Source of the DNA: Magnolia sinica
Lineage: Eukaryota > Streptophyta > Magnoliopsida > Magnoliales > Magnoliaceae
DNA: 64,000 nt
Reading direction: 5' to 3'
Assembly: GCF_029962835.1 (NCBI RefSeq)
Contig: NC_080585.1
Span: 56,097,443-56,161,442, forward strand
Under the pieces are notes generated by a model. It was given only the letters and a program-made list of their open reading frames with translations. It was not told the origin of the DNA and did no database searches. Shown in pieces: positions 35,079 through 47,999 of the stretch. Positions within the stretch are counted from its first letter, which is position 1; every line of letters begins with the position of its first letter. The position numbers were made by a program, and so were the translations under genes.

Positions 35079-35938
35079 GGCATGCTAAAATCAATATAGC
35101 AACTCGATTCAAACCGATCAACTTTAACCCCAAGTGTTGAAATAAACAGTTACGCCCAATATGAACGTATATGATCAGAATCTGAGAAGATCAGTTGCCT
35201 ACTCATCCACTTGCAAAATTTTGTAATGATCAGGCGATAATCGGAGGGTGGAGTTCTTCCTCCGAAAGTGGGTTGCACTTTGCCTTTCACAAGAAAGGAA
35301 TTTTTTTTAATACACCAATGCAATCAAACAAAAGGAAAAACTCATAATCGGTCACTAAGAGCTACCGCAAGAATGCGTCTCTTGAAAGAATTGCTTGATA
35401 TTGGATAAGAATCAAGTTTAGAGTATAAGCGTAGACCTAGATTTCAACTAAGAATTACCACTATTGGATTATGCTACTCCTAGGATAAACTGAGATAAAA
35501 AGATAGATTTTTTTTCACTTCATTGTATGTTAGATTTAGTTGTTTTTTATTTCTGATTCTTTGCTATTTATAGATCTCCTGCTACAGCTATTCGTCCTGT
35601 ATTTCTCTCATTCAATTCAACGGTGATGGCAGGTGAAGAGTCACCATCTAAATCCTTTTTCTGTTTACGACTATTCATCTTCTCTCAACCGAACTCCATT
35701 ATGCCTTCTCGATCACATTTTGCCCCTTAGTCACATTCCAAGTTTTTACTTACCTCAACTGCAATACCTTGCTAATTATGCTTCATCTTCAAATGACGTG
35801 TAACGTCAAATCAGTGCTAGTTATGATTCAGTAAAAATTGTATTATATTTCTAAAAAAATCATCGCATATCTCTTGTGTATGCCATGTGTCATTTTCTTA
35901 TTGGATTTGTTCAGATGGGTCAAAAATCGAGTACAACA
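35079..35938. repeat. Long direct repeat, copy 2 (LTR-like)
   Basis: Partner of 33054-33908. It starts after TGTGT and ends GTACAACA. A TATA-like CTATTTATAG lies at 35569-35578. Together the copies flank a 1.17-kb interior with the PMD sequence. No clear primer-binding site was found; a C-run next to copy 1 (33911-33920) could be a polypurine tract on the minus strand. Assignment as LTRs is therefore tentative. Confidence 0.65.
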
Positions 35939-38737
35939 AAAATTATGTTATTTAATGGGCTTACGTTTTGGTTGATGATGTGTGTAACAATTTGGGCGGT
36001 TCAATTTTAGTTATTTGTATTCAACATCCATAATCTACAGGTAAATGGCTAAAAAAATTTAGCCAGGTGTTTCTAAGAGATACTCATACTCTTCTTTCTT
36101 AGATTCTCAAGTGTATTCAGCTTGAGTTTAGAATAATGGCATCTACAAGGTGATATCCACCTGATGGACTTTTTGGATCTCACACGTGTGCCATATTACA
36201 CTCGAGAGCGTTAGCAAAGCAAACCTTGAGAACCGAATACTTGAGAATTACCAGCTCCACTCGTGAAGATGGTTCACCATCATCTTGATTTTGACCAGAC
36301 ATTCTACTTTAACTAGGCGCTCATGCGTAATTATCTCGACCATCCAAAACTGAACACATCATGGACAGGCATATCTCTAAAATAACATTAATCAACCAAT
36401 ACTAACCATCAAATGGGCCTACATTCTATGCATGGCTAACATTGGAATGGTGAATGATCCACCTTGGACCGAATTATCTTGTGTTGTAGCCTTGTACCAA
36501 TTCAATATACTAGACCAATCTAAACTGTGTATAGCAATCTGAAAAATGAATTAAATGACCCTGCATTCTCCCACTGATGAATTTTGAAATTTACTGAACT
36601 ATGAACTACGAATCCTAACTCAAATCAGTCAATCCATAATTCATTCAGCACTCTTAACTCACCCCCCTATCATCATCAAGTTTGAAAATAAGTACATCTT
36701 CTTGCAACTACATGATACAGTAGGTTTCATTTGCCAGAGTTCCCAGAAGATAGAAATCAGCAACCACAACATTATGATTCTTCCAATGAGGATAAGCCTC
36801 CACCCACCTCTGCTTGTCTCAAGGTTTTGCACCTCCAAGTCTCAACCGGGTACTACAAAGGAATTGGATGCCTTCCTTACAACTATGTTCATAAAGAAAA
36901 ATGCACAGATATGGCAGTCTGGGCTCAAGTTTGATAGCATCATCTTGTCATCTCTCAAGTATAATTTCCAGCATCCAATTCAGATCCTCAGCAAGTCCTT
37001 CTCAGATTAATGTTATTTTAGAGATATTATATATTGGCAAGTTGATTACTATCTTGAGAGACGAATGAAAACAAAATTGACGATATACCAATGTTGATAG
37101 TGTTCTTCTTAGATTTATCACAACAAACAAGGAAGAGGAAGAAAGAATCATACGAGCATCAGAGATCATCTCTCTAGGCTACATTCACCACTGATGTCCA
37201 CAAATTCAATACAGAATGAAGTGCTCCTGTGATATGAGGATGAATAAAATCAAATATGAAAAGGCAGCTTATTTTTGTATTTGGACAACTGCCCATTGTT
37301 CAACTTTAATACTTTGCAAGGGGCTGAAAGAGGGGGCCCAATCACTTCTCACACAAACTGACATCAACTCACCCAACAATAAATAGATTCACCACATCGT
37401 AAAAAACAAATTAAAATTTTATATAAATATACAAAAGAATTATCAGAACAAATAGGCTACTTGTAGGTAGGAGACATGAACACAGCTCCACACGTAAGAG
37501 AATTTTGCAGAATGATTCAACCAGCAGCATCTTTCCAGCCCTCCAGGAAACTTCAAACCATGGAAGAGCACTCCAACACTTTGAACCGAATGTCCGCAAT
37601 GTCTCTAATGCCTTATTTTTTCAATATTGGAATAGAAGAATGATGAAGAGCCTGTTTTGATCAAATAAAAATAAAAGTACAATCAGGAATGAAGTTTACT
37701 ATTTTTATGAATGAAATGATAACAGCCATGCAGATTTTGCATGATGCATCAAACAGTTCCCTTTTCATGCAGCAACTTGAATCCAGAAATCAAGATATTG
37801 TTAGAATCTCAGTTGACCAAAAGGGCACCTCAAAGAACAATTTTAGGAAAAAGCAAGGAATTACAAGCCATTTGGTTCAACAAACTTTCATCCTTACATG
37901 AACTCGAGGCCACTGATCTGCCCAAGCCTTACCAATGACAAGAAAAATAAAATAAACAATGCTATCAACCAATACAAGCATGCCCTCTCTATATTTTTCA
38001 CTTTTCATATCTCACCCTAGAATCAGAATTAGTAGCTTTCCAAGCTGAAAGAAGGTAAAAGTCATTAGAAAATAGAGATGTCAACAGAGATCATCAGGTC
38101 CATCAGAGGTATCTACCACTAGGATTGAAATACTCTTTTATGAATATTTTATCATTACTATAGGTTCAGTGACTCAGTGATCAAAATTGACCATGTCCAA
38201 GTTTTTGATTCGTATCCAATAAACATCACAGAAACCATTGGTTGCAGACCTGATAATCATTAATGAAAAGGTTAAGATATGGAAAATTAGGACCAATTGG
38301 CGTACATTATAAATAGGTGTTTGTGCATGTGTGTGTTTGTGAAGGTAACATCTACCAACATATAAACCTTAGCACACCCGTTTTACCGGAGTACTTACAT
38401 GAAAAGTCAATAAATCTCACACGTATTTTAGATTTATACTTGTCAATTGTTTTCCCCGCAAAGGAGTACTTGCTATTATGCCTTTATTCTATCTTTATAT
38501 ATTTATGAAAATTATATACTTATGTTATTCATTGCCAATTGTAATATATGAGAGAGAACCTTTCATTTATGGGCAATAGCAAGCATATTTTGCCACCTTC
38601 TGCCCTAAAGATATCACATTGAAAATACAATACAAGCTTCTAGAAACTAAAGCATACAATAAGAGAATGAAGGAAGCATTCGTAGAAAATTCATTTAAAG
38701 AAATACTGAAATTTTATATCCTACTGATAATTCCTAC
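35939..38737. other. Intergenic sequence between the two host genes
   Basis: No gene supported. A plus-strand reading at 36731-36934 has coding-like composition ('PEFPEDRNQQPQHYDSSNED' onwards) but no recognisable family, and stops surround it. It might be a fragment of a captured gene. The rest is AT-rich. Confidence 0.35.
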
Positions 38738-39136
38738 AGGCTGTTTGGGGTGAAGGATTTGGTAAAGGAATTTGTGAAATCCATGGATTTCAAATGCCCC
38801 CTGTTTGGTTTTGAGGACTGCCAAATCTGTGGATTTCCCAAATCCACACCTCCATATATCCATGGATGCAGGGAAAATCCAAATCCCCTAAAAAACTGAA
38901 GGATTGGCGAGACCTCAAAATGAGGGACTCTTATAAGAGCAAAAGAAAAAGAAAAACCTTTGCAGTAAATTCTCTACCAATACAAGAAATGCTCCAGATA
39001 TCTATGGATTTGAAATTTGATCCCAAACAGTGAACTTTGGAATTTGCCAAATCCAAATCCAATGTAAATCCATGAATTTGAAAATTTCATGGATTTACAA
39101 ATTCACATTCTTGTTTCCCTGATCCCAACAAGGCCT
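38738..39136. mobile_element. MITE with inverted terminal repeats (Tourist/hAT-like ends)
   Basis: The left end reads AGGCTGTTTGGGGTGAAGGA and the right end is the inverted form of AGGCCTTGTTGGGATCAGGG. The next ~40 bases on each side also pair (aatccatggatt / aatttcatggatttac). The element is about 400 bp, noncoding, and full of 'aaatcca' / 'tggattt' words. The flanks TAC and TAG suggest, weakly, a three-base target site as in PIF/Harbinger MITEs. Confidence 0.7.
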
Positions 39137-39663
39137 TAGTAGAGTATTGATTCTTATCATTTTATTAAACTTCTTTCATATCCCAGCAAGAAATGCTTTT
39201 AATATGACCAGCTTGAAGAAATCACTACTTAAATCCACTTATGAAGGTGCATCATTAATTGAAAAGTAATGGATGCAGTGTAATGATAACATGCAAAGTA
39301 GAAGTTAAAATGTGATCAAAACAGATAGTGCTTACCTTAGCGGATCACAACCCATAGACTTGAATCCTTCTAAATTATTCAATCTTATCCTATCATACAT
39401 AGATGCTGAACAACTGACTGTAGTTCGACCCTTGTAACAAGTAGCCACAGATGTAGATGTGGAAACAGCAACAGAAAGGAGAAAACAAGCTATCACATGA
39501 ACTGACAGTGTCTAAGAATTGTGAGAATGTGGGCATGAGGGGCATATGAAGTAGAAAACCTGGGTAGTACAGATCAACGAATAGAAACAAAGCTTCACCG
39601 CTCCTCTCCAGGTCGTTTTTCATCATGGTCACCCTTGTAGCACAGAAAGCAATTGAGATCTGA
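39137..39663. other. Region 3' of the CIP7-like gene
   Basis: Expected to include the 3' untranslated region of the minus-strand gene. No other feature seen. Confidence 0.4.
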
Positions 39664-40862
39664 TCAATAGGCAGCAGAGTTGTGGCTTTTCCAACCAAAC
39701 AGAAGAAGTTTCTTGATTCCCTTTGCAGATGGATGGCCATCATTGCCAGCCCATTTCTTCCTTGAATAGGGCAGTTTAGAGTTCATACCATTTAGAGGAG
39801 GTGGGGTCGACTCAGAGTCAGTTATGATTTCTATCTCTGAAATTTCACGTGAGGGTGGAAGGTTGGCATGTGTTGCACCTTTCCCGTTTTGAACATCTAC
39901 ATCAGCAGAATTTGAAGCTTTCTCACCAGCTGTTGGTGATGTTTCAGAACTGACGAGTATCTGACAATTCTGAGAAATATTTAGAGCTGAGCAAGCATCG
40001 GTAATGCATCCATTGGCTTGGGAAGCCAACATGTCAAGAACTGTTTTCTCTTCAGAATCCTGCAGGCATGCTTTAAGTGTATCGGCAATTGAGGCAGATG
40101 GTCTTTCCCTGTCATCTTTAAATTTTAGGGAACCTAATCCTTTTGAATGATCTGCAGTTGGAAATGATAAATTGTCACAATCTTGATTGCAGCTTTTATC
40201 ACCCAAAGTACACATATGATAACCATTTTGTTGTCCACTTGCTATGAAAGATGATGGCCCTTGTAGCTGCAAACTATCATTCTGTATTGAAGCATTGCAG
40301 CCCATCACATTTTTTTCCCTGCTAGAAAGCATCTCCTTTGTATCAACAGAAGTATCAAGGCCAGATGTCTGATTTGCATCGGGGGATTGATTTGCAAATG
40401 ACTTGCTTAATTCTACCTGAGCTGTAGTCTTTTCTGACAACAATCTGATCTGATCAGGAAGCCTCTCCTTCCCAGATATCTGATTTGACTCTCTTAGCTC
40501 TATCTGCAACATAGTTTTCTCTGATGCGGGTTGATTAGCTGCTACATCATCCATAGTTTTGCTGATTTTTTCGGTTGGGATGATTTTAATGGACCAGATT
40601 CCTTATGTTTGTTCTGTGCAGATGAAAGGTGATCCTTGGCCGAACTTGCAGGATCTGATTTATGGGAAGAAAAATTCTTTGTTTCTTGAATTGGGAGCAG
40701 AGATGATTGCTTGTCTTTTTTCAAAGGACGTGGTGCGGGTTTACTTTCTACTTTGCTGCTCTTGGATGACACTGGTGGAGTACTAATAGCAGCACTTCTT
40801 TGAGCAATCCGCTGTTGCCGTTGAATAAGTAGTTCCTCCTTTTTTCTTCGATTCTCTTCTTC
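39664..40862 (-). CDS. CIP7: CIP7-like last exon with frame break
   Basis: Starts 'EEENRRKKEELLIQRQQRIA' after a TTGCAG acceptor and ends 'KGIKKLLLFGWKSHNSAAY' and TGA, the basic C-terminus of the family. The first frame stops at 40542 and the second frame opens just before, so one base appears missing in the A-run 40557-40560. With one more base the exon would be exactly 400 codons. Lys/Ser-rich and probably disordered. Confidence 0.8.
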
Positions 40863-41394
40863 CTGCAAGTAAATGGAGAACTTCAGTTTTCTCTAGAGCG
40901 ATGGATTCAGGATAAAGAGGGCACCATAAGTTCAACCAAATTTCTTATTATTTGGAATAGTAGGGACAACATGGGCACTAAGCTAAGCAAAGGATGCCAA
41001 AACAAGGAGTTAACACAGTTGCAGGAGAGCCACCCTTTTTTTTCTTATCCCAGTAACATTGCAAAAGGATGGTGCCTTATGCAACAGCAGGCCTTCAAAA
41101 TCCATACAACATTTATCCTGATCCTTTTACAGTCCTTATTATTTGACATTGTGGTATGGTTAACAACATTAAATGCATTACAGATACCAAGTAGAAAAGT
41201 TTTCTTTTTTCCATTTCTTTTTCTTCTTCTTCACTTCTTGTTTGAAAGATACGGCTGAGTAATTTATGGTTAGGATAGCAAATAAAATGCATCCATTTAT
41301 TACTATTATTCCTATGCTATGGTTTTAATTGCTCACCTGCTAAAGGAACTTTTGCTACTTCATTTTATTTTTGCCCAGTAACATGGCCTCTTTA
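40863..41394. other. CIP7-like intron, left part
   Basis: Ordinary AT-rich intron sequence with pyrimidine runs; nothing else supported. Confidence 0.5.
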
Positions 41395-41600
41395 GTCCAT
41401 CATATTGCTGGGAGTTTTGGGCTCACATTGCTAGTCCCAAAACCAGATAAAGGAGAGTTCTGTCAGGTTAGGCAACTGCCATCAAACTTTGGCCACATCT
41501 TTTCATCTCATGAATCCTGATCTTACAAGACCCCATTTAGTTGGCATAAAGATTTGATGATGATGATGGCGACGACGAAGATGATGTTGCTCTTTTATCT
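41395..41600 (+). mobile_element. RTE-like LINE 3' fragment
   Basis: Contains 'cccaaaaccagataaaggag' and 'gaccccatttagttggcata' followed by a (GAT/GAC)n tail at 41555-41590, the pattern of plant RTE 3' ends also seen at 30156-30200. No coding is preserved. Confidence 0.5.
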
Positions 41601-41687
41601 TACCCCAATAATATATGAAATTTTCATCCTACGTTTTCCTACAAATGATAAAGCAATAATGATGATATAACACTGCATATTTCTGTA

Positions 41688-43350
41688 AGTACTGCCTGAA
41701 TGCATAGCCATCCTAGAATCGTGAGCGGCCTCAAGAACTTCCTTCCTCAAGTCAGGGAGGTTCGGGACGCATAGGCGGCCACGGTAACGTAAGCCCTCAT
41801 CCGTACCAACACCCTACTCTGAGTCCTCTTCTGCGGCGGTTGCAGTATATATGTAGCATCCTCGCTCAACTGGCCCTGCTCCCATTTGATAATGTGGGAA
41901 GGATCGTGAACGTATTTCTTCAGCATAGAAACATGAAACACGTTATGCACGCCTGCAATTGGTGTGGGCAAAGCAAAGCGGTACACTACTGCCCCCACTC
42001 GATCAAGTATCTGGAATGGGCCAATGAATCGAGGCATAAGCTTCCCTTTCTTACCAAACCGAAGGACTCCCTTCATAAGGGAAACTCTGAGGAACACATG
42101 ATCTCCGACCTCGAACTCTAGCGGTCGCCGCCTCGTATCGGCGTAGTTCTTCTGTCTGTTCTGCACTGTCAAAAGTCAGCACCTGATAATGTCGACTTTC
42201 TCTAAAGTCGCCTGAACTAACTCCGGGCCAATCAATCTCATCTCGCCAACCTCTGCCCAGCAACGTGGCACTCTGAACGAGCCCCCATATAAGGCCTCAT
42301 AAGGAGCCATTCCAATACTCGCCTGAAAACTGTTTTTGTAAGCGAACTTTGTATAAGGAAGACAGTCATCCCAACTGTCCTTGAAATCCAGCACAGGCCC
42401 GCAACATATCTTCCAGAATCTGATTCACCCGTTCCGTCTACCAGTCAGTCTGTGGATGGAATGCGATACTGAACTTCAACTTCACACCCATCACTTCCTG
42501 GATACGAGTCCAGAAGATAGATGTGAATCGCGTGTATCGGTCCGACACGATCTCCAAAGGAACCCCATGCAGACATATGATCTCCTTGATGTACAGCCTG
42601 GCAACTCATCTGCAGAGTTTGAAACTCTGATAGGGAGAAAATGAGCTGATTTTGTCAACCGGTCCACGATCACCCATATGGAATCATAACCCTTCCTCGT
42701 CTTTGGTAGACCTGAAATGAAATCCATAGAGATGAAGTCCCACTTCCATTCTATTATGAGCATGGGCTGAAGCAAACTAGGAGGTCAGCGATGCTCTGCC
42801 TTGACTTACTGGCACGTGAGACAACGGGACACGTAATCTGCTATGTGAGCCTTCATATTGTCCCACCAGTACGACCTCTTCATGTCACGATACATCTTCG
42901 TACTGCCTAGATGCATAGCCATCCTAGAATCATGAGCCGCCTCAAGAACTTCCTTCCTCAAGTCAGGGAGGTTCGGGACGCATAGGCGGCCATGGTAACC
43001 TAAGCCCCCATCCGTACCAACACTCCACTCTGAGTCCTCTTCTGCACTAACCTGCCCTCTCATCTTCGCCAACAGCTCATCGTCTGCCTGAGCTGCGATA
43101 ATCCTATCATCAATGAGGGGCTGTACTCGAATATGTGCGATGCCCTCATACGGCTCCTCCACCATGAGTTTCTGCTCAAAGTCTCACACAAACTCTACCA
43201 TGTCCCACTCTGCTATCATCAACGGAGCCGCAAACGCTAATGCCTTCTTGCAGCTTAGTGCGTCTGCCACTAGGTTGGCCCTACCGGGATGGTAAGAGAC
43301 CTCGAACTTGAAGTCCTTCAAGGTTTCCATCCATCGCCGCTGCCTCATAT
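41688..43350 (-). pseudogene. Gypsy pol pieces (integrase and upstream region), fossil
   Basis: Contains integrase-core wording ('KWDFISMDFISGLPKTRKGY' at about 42710-42760), the zinc-binding start ('RDMKRSYWWDNMKAHIADYV') and an integrase C-terminal part (41750-42170). The short segment 41688-41835 repeats 42897-43046, so parts of the same region are present twice. Broken. Confidence 0.85.
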
Positions 43351-44250
43351 TCAGGTCCCGCTGAGTGAATATTCAAGCCTGCTCAGCATATATGGTCGTG
43401 GCCTAGGGATCACAGGCCCACGAGAACGTGACAATCGATCCCCATCCTGCTCCGCCCACATAGACATGTGTACTAGCTCAGCATAGGAGGGTATGTTAGC
43501 ACAGCACATCTTTGAGCGAATATCAGGTCGCATGCCCTCGAAAAAACTCCGCATCCGCATCTGCGCATCAACAAGTACTATAGGGACGTACCTGCCCAAC
43601 TCCGTAAACCGGTGCTCGTACTCTGTTGCTGACATGCCTCCCTGTCTGAGGCGCAAGAACTCATTCCCCTTCTCGTGCTGGTATGTCTGGGGATAGTACT
43701 TCTCATGGAAGCGGAACTCAAAAGCTGCCCACGTCCATACATAGTTAACTGCAACGGTCCGCAGGACACTATCCCACCACAAGCTGACCTCCTTTTCAAA
43801 CATAAAGGTGGCCGACTCGACCTGCTTCGGCTTTGTATAGTGTAGCATCCTCAGCATCTTAGAGATGCGGTCTAGCCAATATTCGGCCTCCTCGGGTCTG
43901 TAACAACCCGCAAAGGTAGGAGGCTGCAAACACTGGAATCGCTCAAGAAGGGCACTCATACCCAAGTTCCCCGTAAGGTATATAGCAGGTGCAGGTGAAG
44001 GCACACCCTCATCCTGAGCCGAAGGCCCTACAGTCCCAGCAGGGCGTATAAATGATGAAGATGGAGCCGCACTTCCACCCTGAGCTAGGGCCCCTACAAC
44101 AGTGGCCAAGAGCTGCTGGTGTTGCTGGTGCATCATCATCATCAACTGCTCCAACCTATCCGTAGGTGGGGCCGACTGAGGCTCATGCATAGCCTCACGA
44201 ACCGGGTCCAAACAAGGGTCCGTACGACCTTCACCCTAGGGAGGTGCCTG
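43351..44250 (-). pseudogene. Gypsy gag region, fossil
   Basis: A long reading from about 44211 encodes 'TDRLEQLMMMMHQQHQQLLA', then 'FERFQCLQPPTFAGCYRPEE' and 'EVSLWWDSVLRTVAVNYVWT', the chromovirus gag block. It is the best-preserved gag in the window, closely related to 166-1308 and to the gag pieces at 49858-50510. Confidence 0.85.
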
Positions 44251-44281
44251 GTCCAAACCAGGGTCCGTACGACCTTCAACG

Positions 44282-44557
44282 TGAAAATATTTAGAATAAA
44301 AATCTAAATTTAAGTAATCTGAATCGTGTCGTTTGCCGGCCAAATATAAAGATTCAGACCGTCAGAATCTGACCCAAATATACCCTCGGATCAAGAGAAA
44401 TGTCCCACACATGTCGATGTACTTGTGGCCCTGATCGAATGACCGTGACCGTTGAATTGAAACTAGTCCGCCACGGCTGATCTGTAAATCCGATCGGAAC
44501 GAAAACTCAGCCTGACCTAGATCCATGGTCAGGGAGCTTAAGTCCGACCGCACATGA
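44282..44557 (+). repeat. LTR fragment, inverted relative to the adjacent LTR
   Basis: This segment is the reverse complement of about 46125-46400, sharing words such as 'ctgacctagatccatggtca' and 'tcggatcaagagaaatgtcc'. It directly precedes the minus-strand LTR at 44560-46812, so part of an LTR was joined back-to-back. Confidence 0.8.
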
Positions 44558-44559
44558 AA

Positions 44560-46812
44560 AATGGGCCACGTAAGGGCTCGTTGCCTCTACGCAGTCTTAA
44601 TGTACGCTCGAGGTCACTACAAAGGGCTCGTCACCTTATCAGTGTAGGCCGACAGCTCGAATACAGTGTCCCATACCACCGTATTCGGCTCACGGGTCTG
44701 GGTTGCTCACTGGTCACTACGGGGAGGCTCATCACCCCAGTGTAGGCCAATAGCTCGACTACGGTGTCCTATACCACCATGCCTGGCTCATGAGTCTTAG
44801 CGGATCGAGGTACCAAGGTTTAAAAGGGTTTTCACTGGTGAGTTTGGTACCTTAGATTCAAGAAGTAGTGTCCATACATGGTGAACATACATCGGGTCAA
44901 TCGGGTTACTTGACGGGCTCGATTAGTACGAGCACACGTTGAGTTGATCGACATGAAGTGCGTAAGCACTCCGTGTGGCCTAACCACTGCCGACATCCCA
45001 AGTACGGCTCAGATTCATCGATCACGTCTTATGTAGCAAAACAACCTCAGCCACCTATTCAAAGCCTGTTACTGATTGCCTGGACTATTCCGTAGTCCTA
45101 AACATATTCAATTATAACAAATAATCATACCAGTTAATCAGAACAATAATGGATCAACAATTCCAATCATACAAGCATGTGAGCATTTGATGGATTTCAA
45201 CTTAATCATGAATTCACACATAGGCAGTGTCTATGTAAAACAGACAAAGAAGATAAGTTACATGGAGGAAATCATACACATCGTTAAGATAGTTAAGAAT
45301 CTCTTCTCAATGCCCATATAACGTATAATTTATTACACACTTGTTTATTCAGACATTTCTACAAACACTTAGACTACACATTCCAACACACATGACGTAT
45401 GTTAGTGATAGCACGTCTTAGGGTAAATCCTTTCGCCAAGGAGTTGTTACACATACAACTAGCACAAATACACGACAATGAATCATGGTAAATACACATT
45501 CAAATTTCGTACGTATACGATACTTTCTACATATACATGGAATACACTAAACTCAATATAGTTCATATATATTAGAAACGCGATACAAACATCGCATTTG
45601 GCATGTGAAATTGCACCCACATCAGTAATAATACTGACATTGAAAGCCTTGAAAACCACAACCTATACGTTTATAGTCTGCACCTTTCGCCGGTAGACTC
45701 ATAACAAACTCAGTTTTAAAGCTAAGTCTTTGTCTACGGCAGATTGGCAACCTATAGCATAAATTAGGTTAGCTATTTCATAACTTACACTATCTAAAAC
45801 CCTAAAATAGATTAGAGTTAGGTTTTCTTACCTAAGAACGAAATCAGAATTGCCCGTATAACGACACAGGAGTGGCGATTGAGTGCGTGGAGTAGCGGGA
45901 TCAAATCCGAGGAAGAATCTCCAACTCTCACTCTCACTTTCTCTTTTTTCCCTTCTCTTTTCTCTTCGCTCTCTCCTAGGGTTTTATCAAATTTGTATGG
46001 GGTGAGAGGGAGAGGGTTTAAGGTCCTTATATAGGCCTAGGTTTGACGGGAATGGCCCTAGGGCCAAGGTATACTTAGGTTATATCCAAATACGGATCGT
46101 TCCGGTCCAACGGAGCACTTCTGGTGGCCCCTTTTCCACGTGCGGTCGGACTTAAGCTCCCTGACCATGGATCTAGGTCAGGCTATGTTTTCGTTCCGAT
46201 CGGATTTACAAATTAGCCATGGCGGATCAGTTTCAGTTCAACGGTCACGGTCACTCGATCAGGGCCACAAGAACATCGACATGTGTGGGACATTTCTCTT
46301 GATCCGAGGGTGTATTTGGGTCAGATTCTGATGGTCTAAATCTTTATATTTGGCCACAAGTGACACGACTCAAATTACTTAAATTCGAATTTTTATTTCT
46401 AAATATTTTTACGTTTCTCACACTCTTCGCTCTAGGCTCAAGTTGTGCAGTTCTAGACATAATTAAGACTTGATTTCTAAAGGAGTTGTCAAGTCCAGTA
46501 ATGTGGTCATAACTGTATAGTTTCAGGGTAATCGGACTTTTGACGTGCGGTCCAGGTCCGATACGGAGTTTCGGTGTGCTCCCGAGAGCAACCGGGTTTA
46601 AGGATGGATTCTAGATTTCAGGGTAATGTAGCGTCAATGATTCTGCACATTTTTGGTCTTGTAGATCATATTTAAAGCGATTAGTACTAATTTCATAAGC
46701 ATTCTAGTTTAGCACTTGCTAGCATTAACATAATTTCTAAAAGGTTTTGGTGCTGGGTAATTTCTACTTGAGGTGGTACTCAGGTCTTTGTACGAGTTTT
46801 TCCGAGATGTTA
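44560..46812 (-). repeat. 3' LTR of a chromovirus, truncated at its inner end
   Basis: On the minus strand it begins TGTAACATCTCGG at 46812, the same start as LTR A, and is followed through most of the LTR sequence. A TATA-like site lies near 46027-46035. The terminal ~1 kb corresponding to 2064-3000 of LTR A is missing where the inverted LTR fragment joins. Confidence 0.8.
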
Positions 46813-46835
46813 CAATCTACCCCCCTTAAAGAAAA
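46813..46835 (-). other. Polypurine tract
   Basis: The minus strand reads TTTAAGGGGGGTAGAT immediately before the TGTAAC start of the LTR, the normal plus-strand primer site. It proves that 44560-46812 is a 3' LTR. Confidence 0.75.
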
Positions 46836-46839
46836 ATTT

Positions 46840-47990
46840 CATCCTCGAAATTAGTACATTTTCGTACTCCTCGAGAATCTGAGGGTAGTTCTTTCTAACC
46901 TCAGCTTCTATCTCCCAAGTAGCCTATTCTTCCGTGTGATGCATCCACAGTACTTTCACAAGTGGAATGACCTTGCTACGCAATACCTGCTCCTTCTTGT
47001 CTAAGATACACGTCGGTCGCAGTATATATGTAGCGTCCTCGCTTAACTAGACCTGCTCCCATTTGATAATGTGGGAAGGATCGGGAACGTATTTCTTCAG
47101 CATAGAAATATGAAACATGTTATGCACGCTCGTAAGTGGTGTGGGCAAAGCAAGGCGGTACGCTACTGCCCCCACTTAATTAAGTATCTGGAATGAGCCA
47201 ATGAATCCAGGCTTAAGCTTCCCTTTCTTGCCAAACCGAAGGAGTTCCATCATAGGGGAAACTCTAAGGAACACATGGTCTCCAACCTCGAACTCTAGCG
47301 GTCACTGCCTCGTATTGGCATAGCTCTTCTGTCTACTCTGCGTTGTCAAAAGTCGGCGCCTGATAATGTCGACTTTCTCTGAAGTCGCCTGAACTAACTC
47401 CGAGTTAATAAGCTCTTCTCGCCAACCTTTGCCCAGCAATGCGGCGCTCTGCATGGGCGCCCATACAAGGCCTCATAGGGAGTCATTCCAATACTCGCCT
47501 GAAAACTGTTATTGCAAGCGAACTCTGCATAAGGAAGACAGTCATCCCAACTGTCCTTGAAATCCAGCACACAGGCCCGCAACATATCTTCTAGAATCTG
47601 ATTCACCCGTTCCGTTTGCCTGTCAGTCTGTGGATGGAACGCGGTACTGAACTTCAACTTCACACCCATCACTTCCTAGATACGAGTCCAGAAGATAGCT
47701 GTGAATCGCGTGTATCAGTCCGACACGATCTCCAAAGGAACCCCATGCAGACGTATGATCTCCTTGATGTACAGCCTGGCCAACTCGTCTGTAGAGTTCG
47801 AAACTCTAATAGGGAGGAAATGAGCTGATTTTGTCAACCGGTCTACGATCACCCATATGGAATCATAACCCTTCCTCGTCTTCGGTAGACCTGAAATGAA
47901 ATCTATAGAGATGAAGTCCCACTTCCATTCTGCTATGGGCATGGGTTGAAGCAAACTGGGAGCTCGGCGATGTAGTGATTTCTGCCTGAG
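46840..47990 (-). pseudogene. Gypsy integrase and chromodomain region, fossil
   Basis: The minus strand encodes 'ATWEIEAEVRKNYPQILEEY' near 46860-46930, the end of a chromodomain, which places the family among chromoviruses. Upstream are integrase blocks 'FHPQTDRQTERVNQILEDML' and 'YDSIWVIVDRLTKSAHFLPI'. The part from about 47260 to 47990 is repeated in inverted orientation at 50546-51314. Broken. Confidence 0.85.
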
Positions 47991-47999
47991 GTGGTACTA

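Noticed and set aside
33054-35938. Calling this a confirmed LTR retrotransposon
   Set aside because: Direct repeats are clear, but a convincing primer-binding site, TG...CA ends on both copies and a target duplication were not found.
36702-37010. Possible small gene of 67-102 residues
   Set aside because: Coding-like composition but no recognised family, two competing frames and stops around it.
39393-39743. 116-residue minus-strand reading frame overlapping the CIP7-like stop
   Set aside because: It lies in another frame over the CIP7-like C-terminus and 3' untranslated region and matches nothing known.
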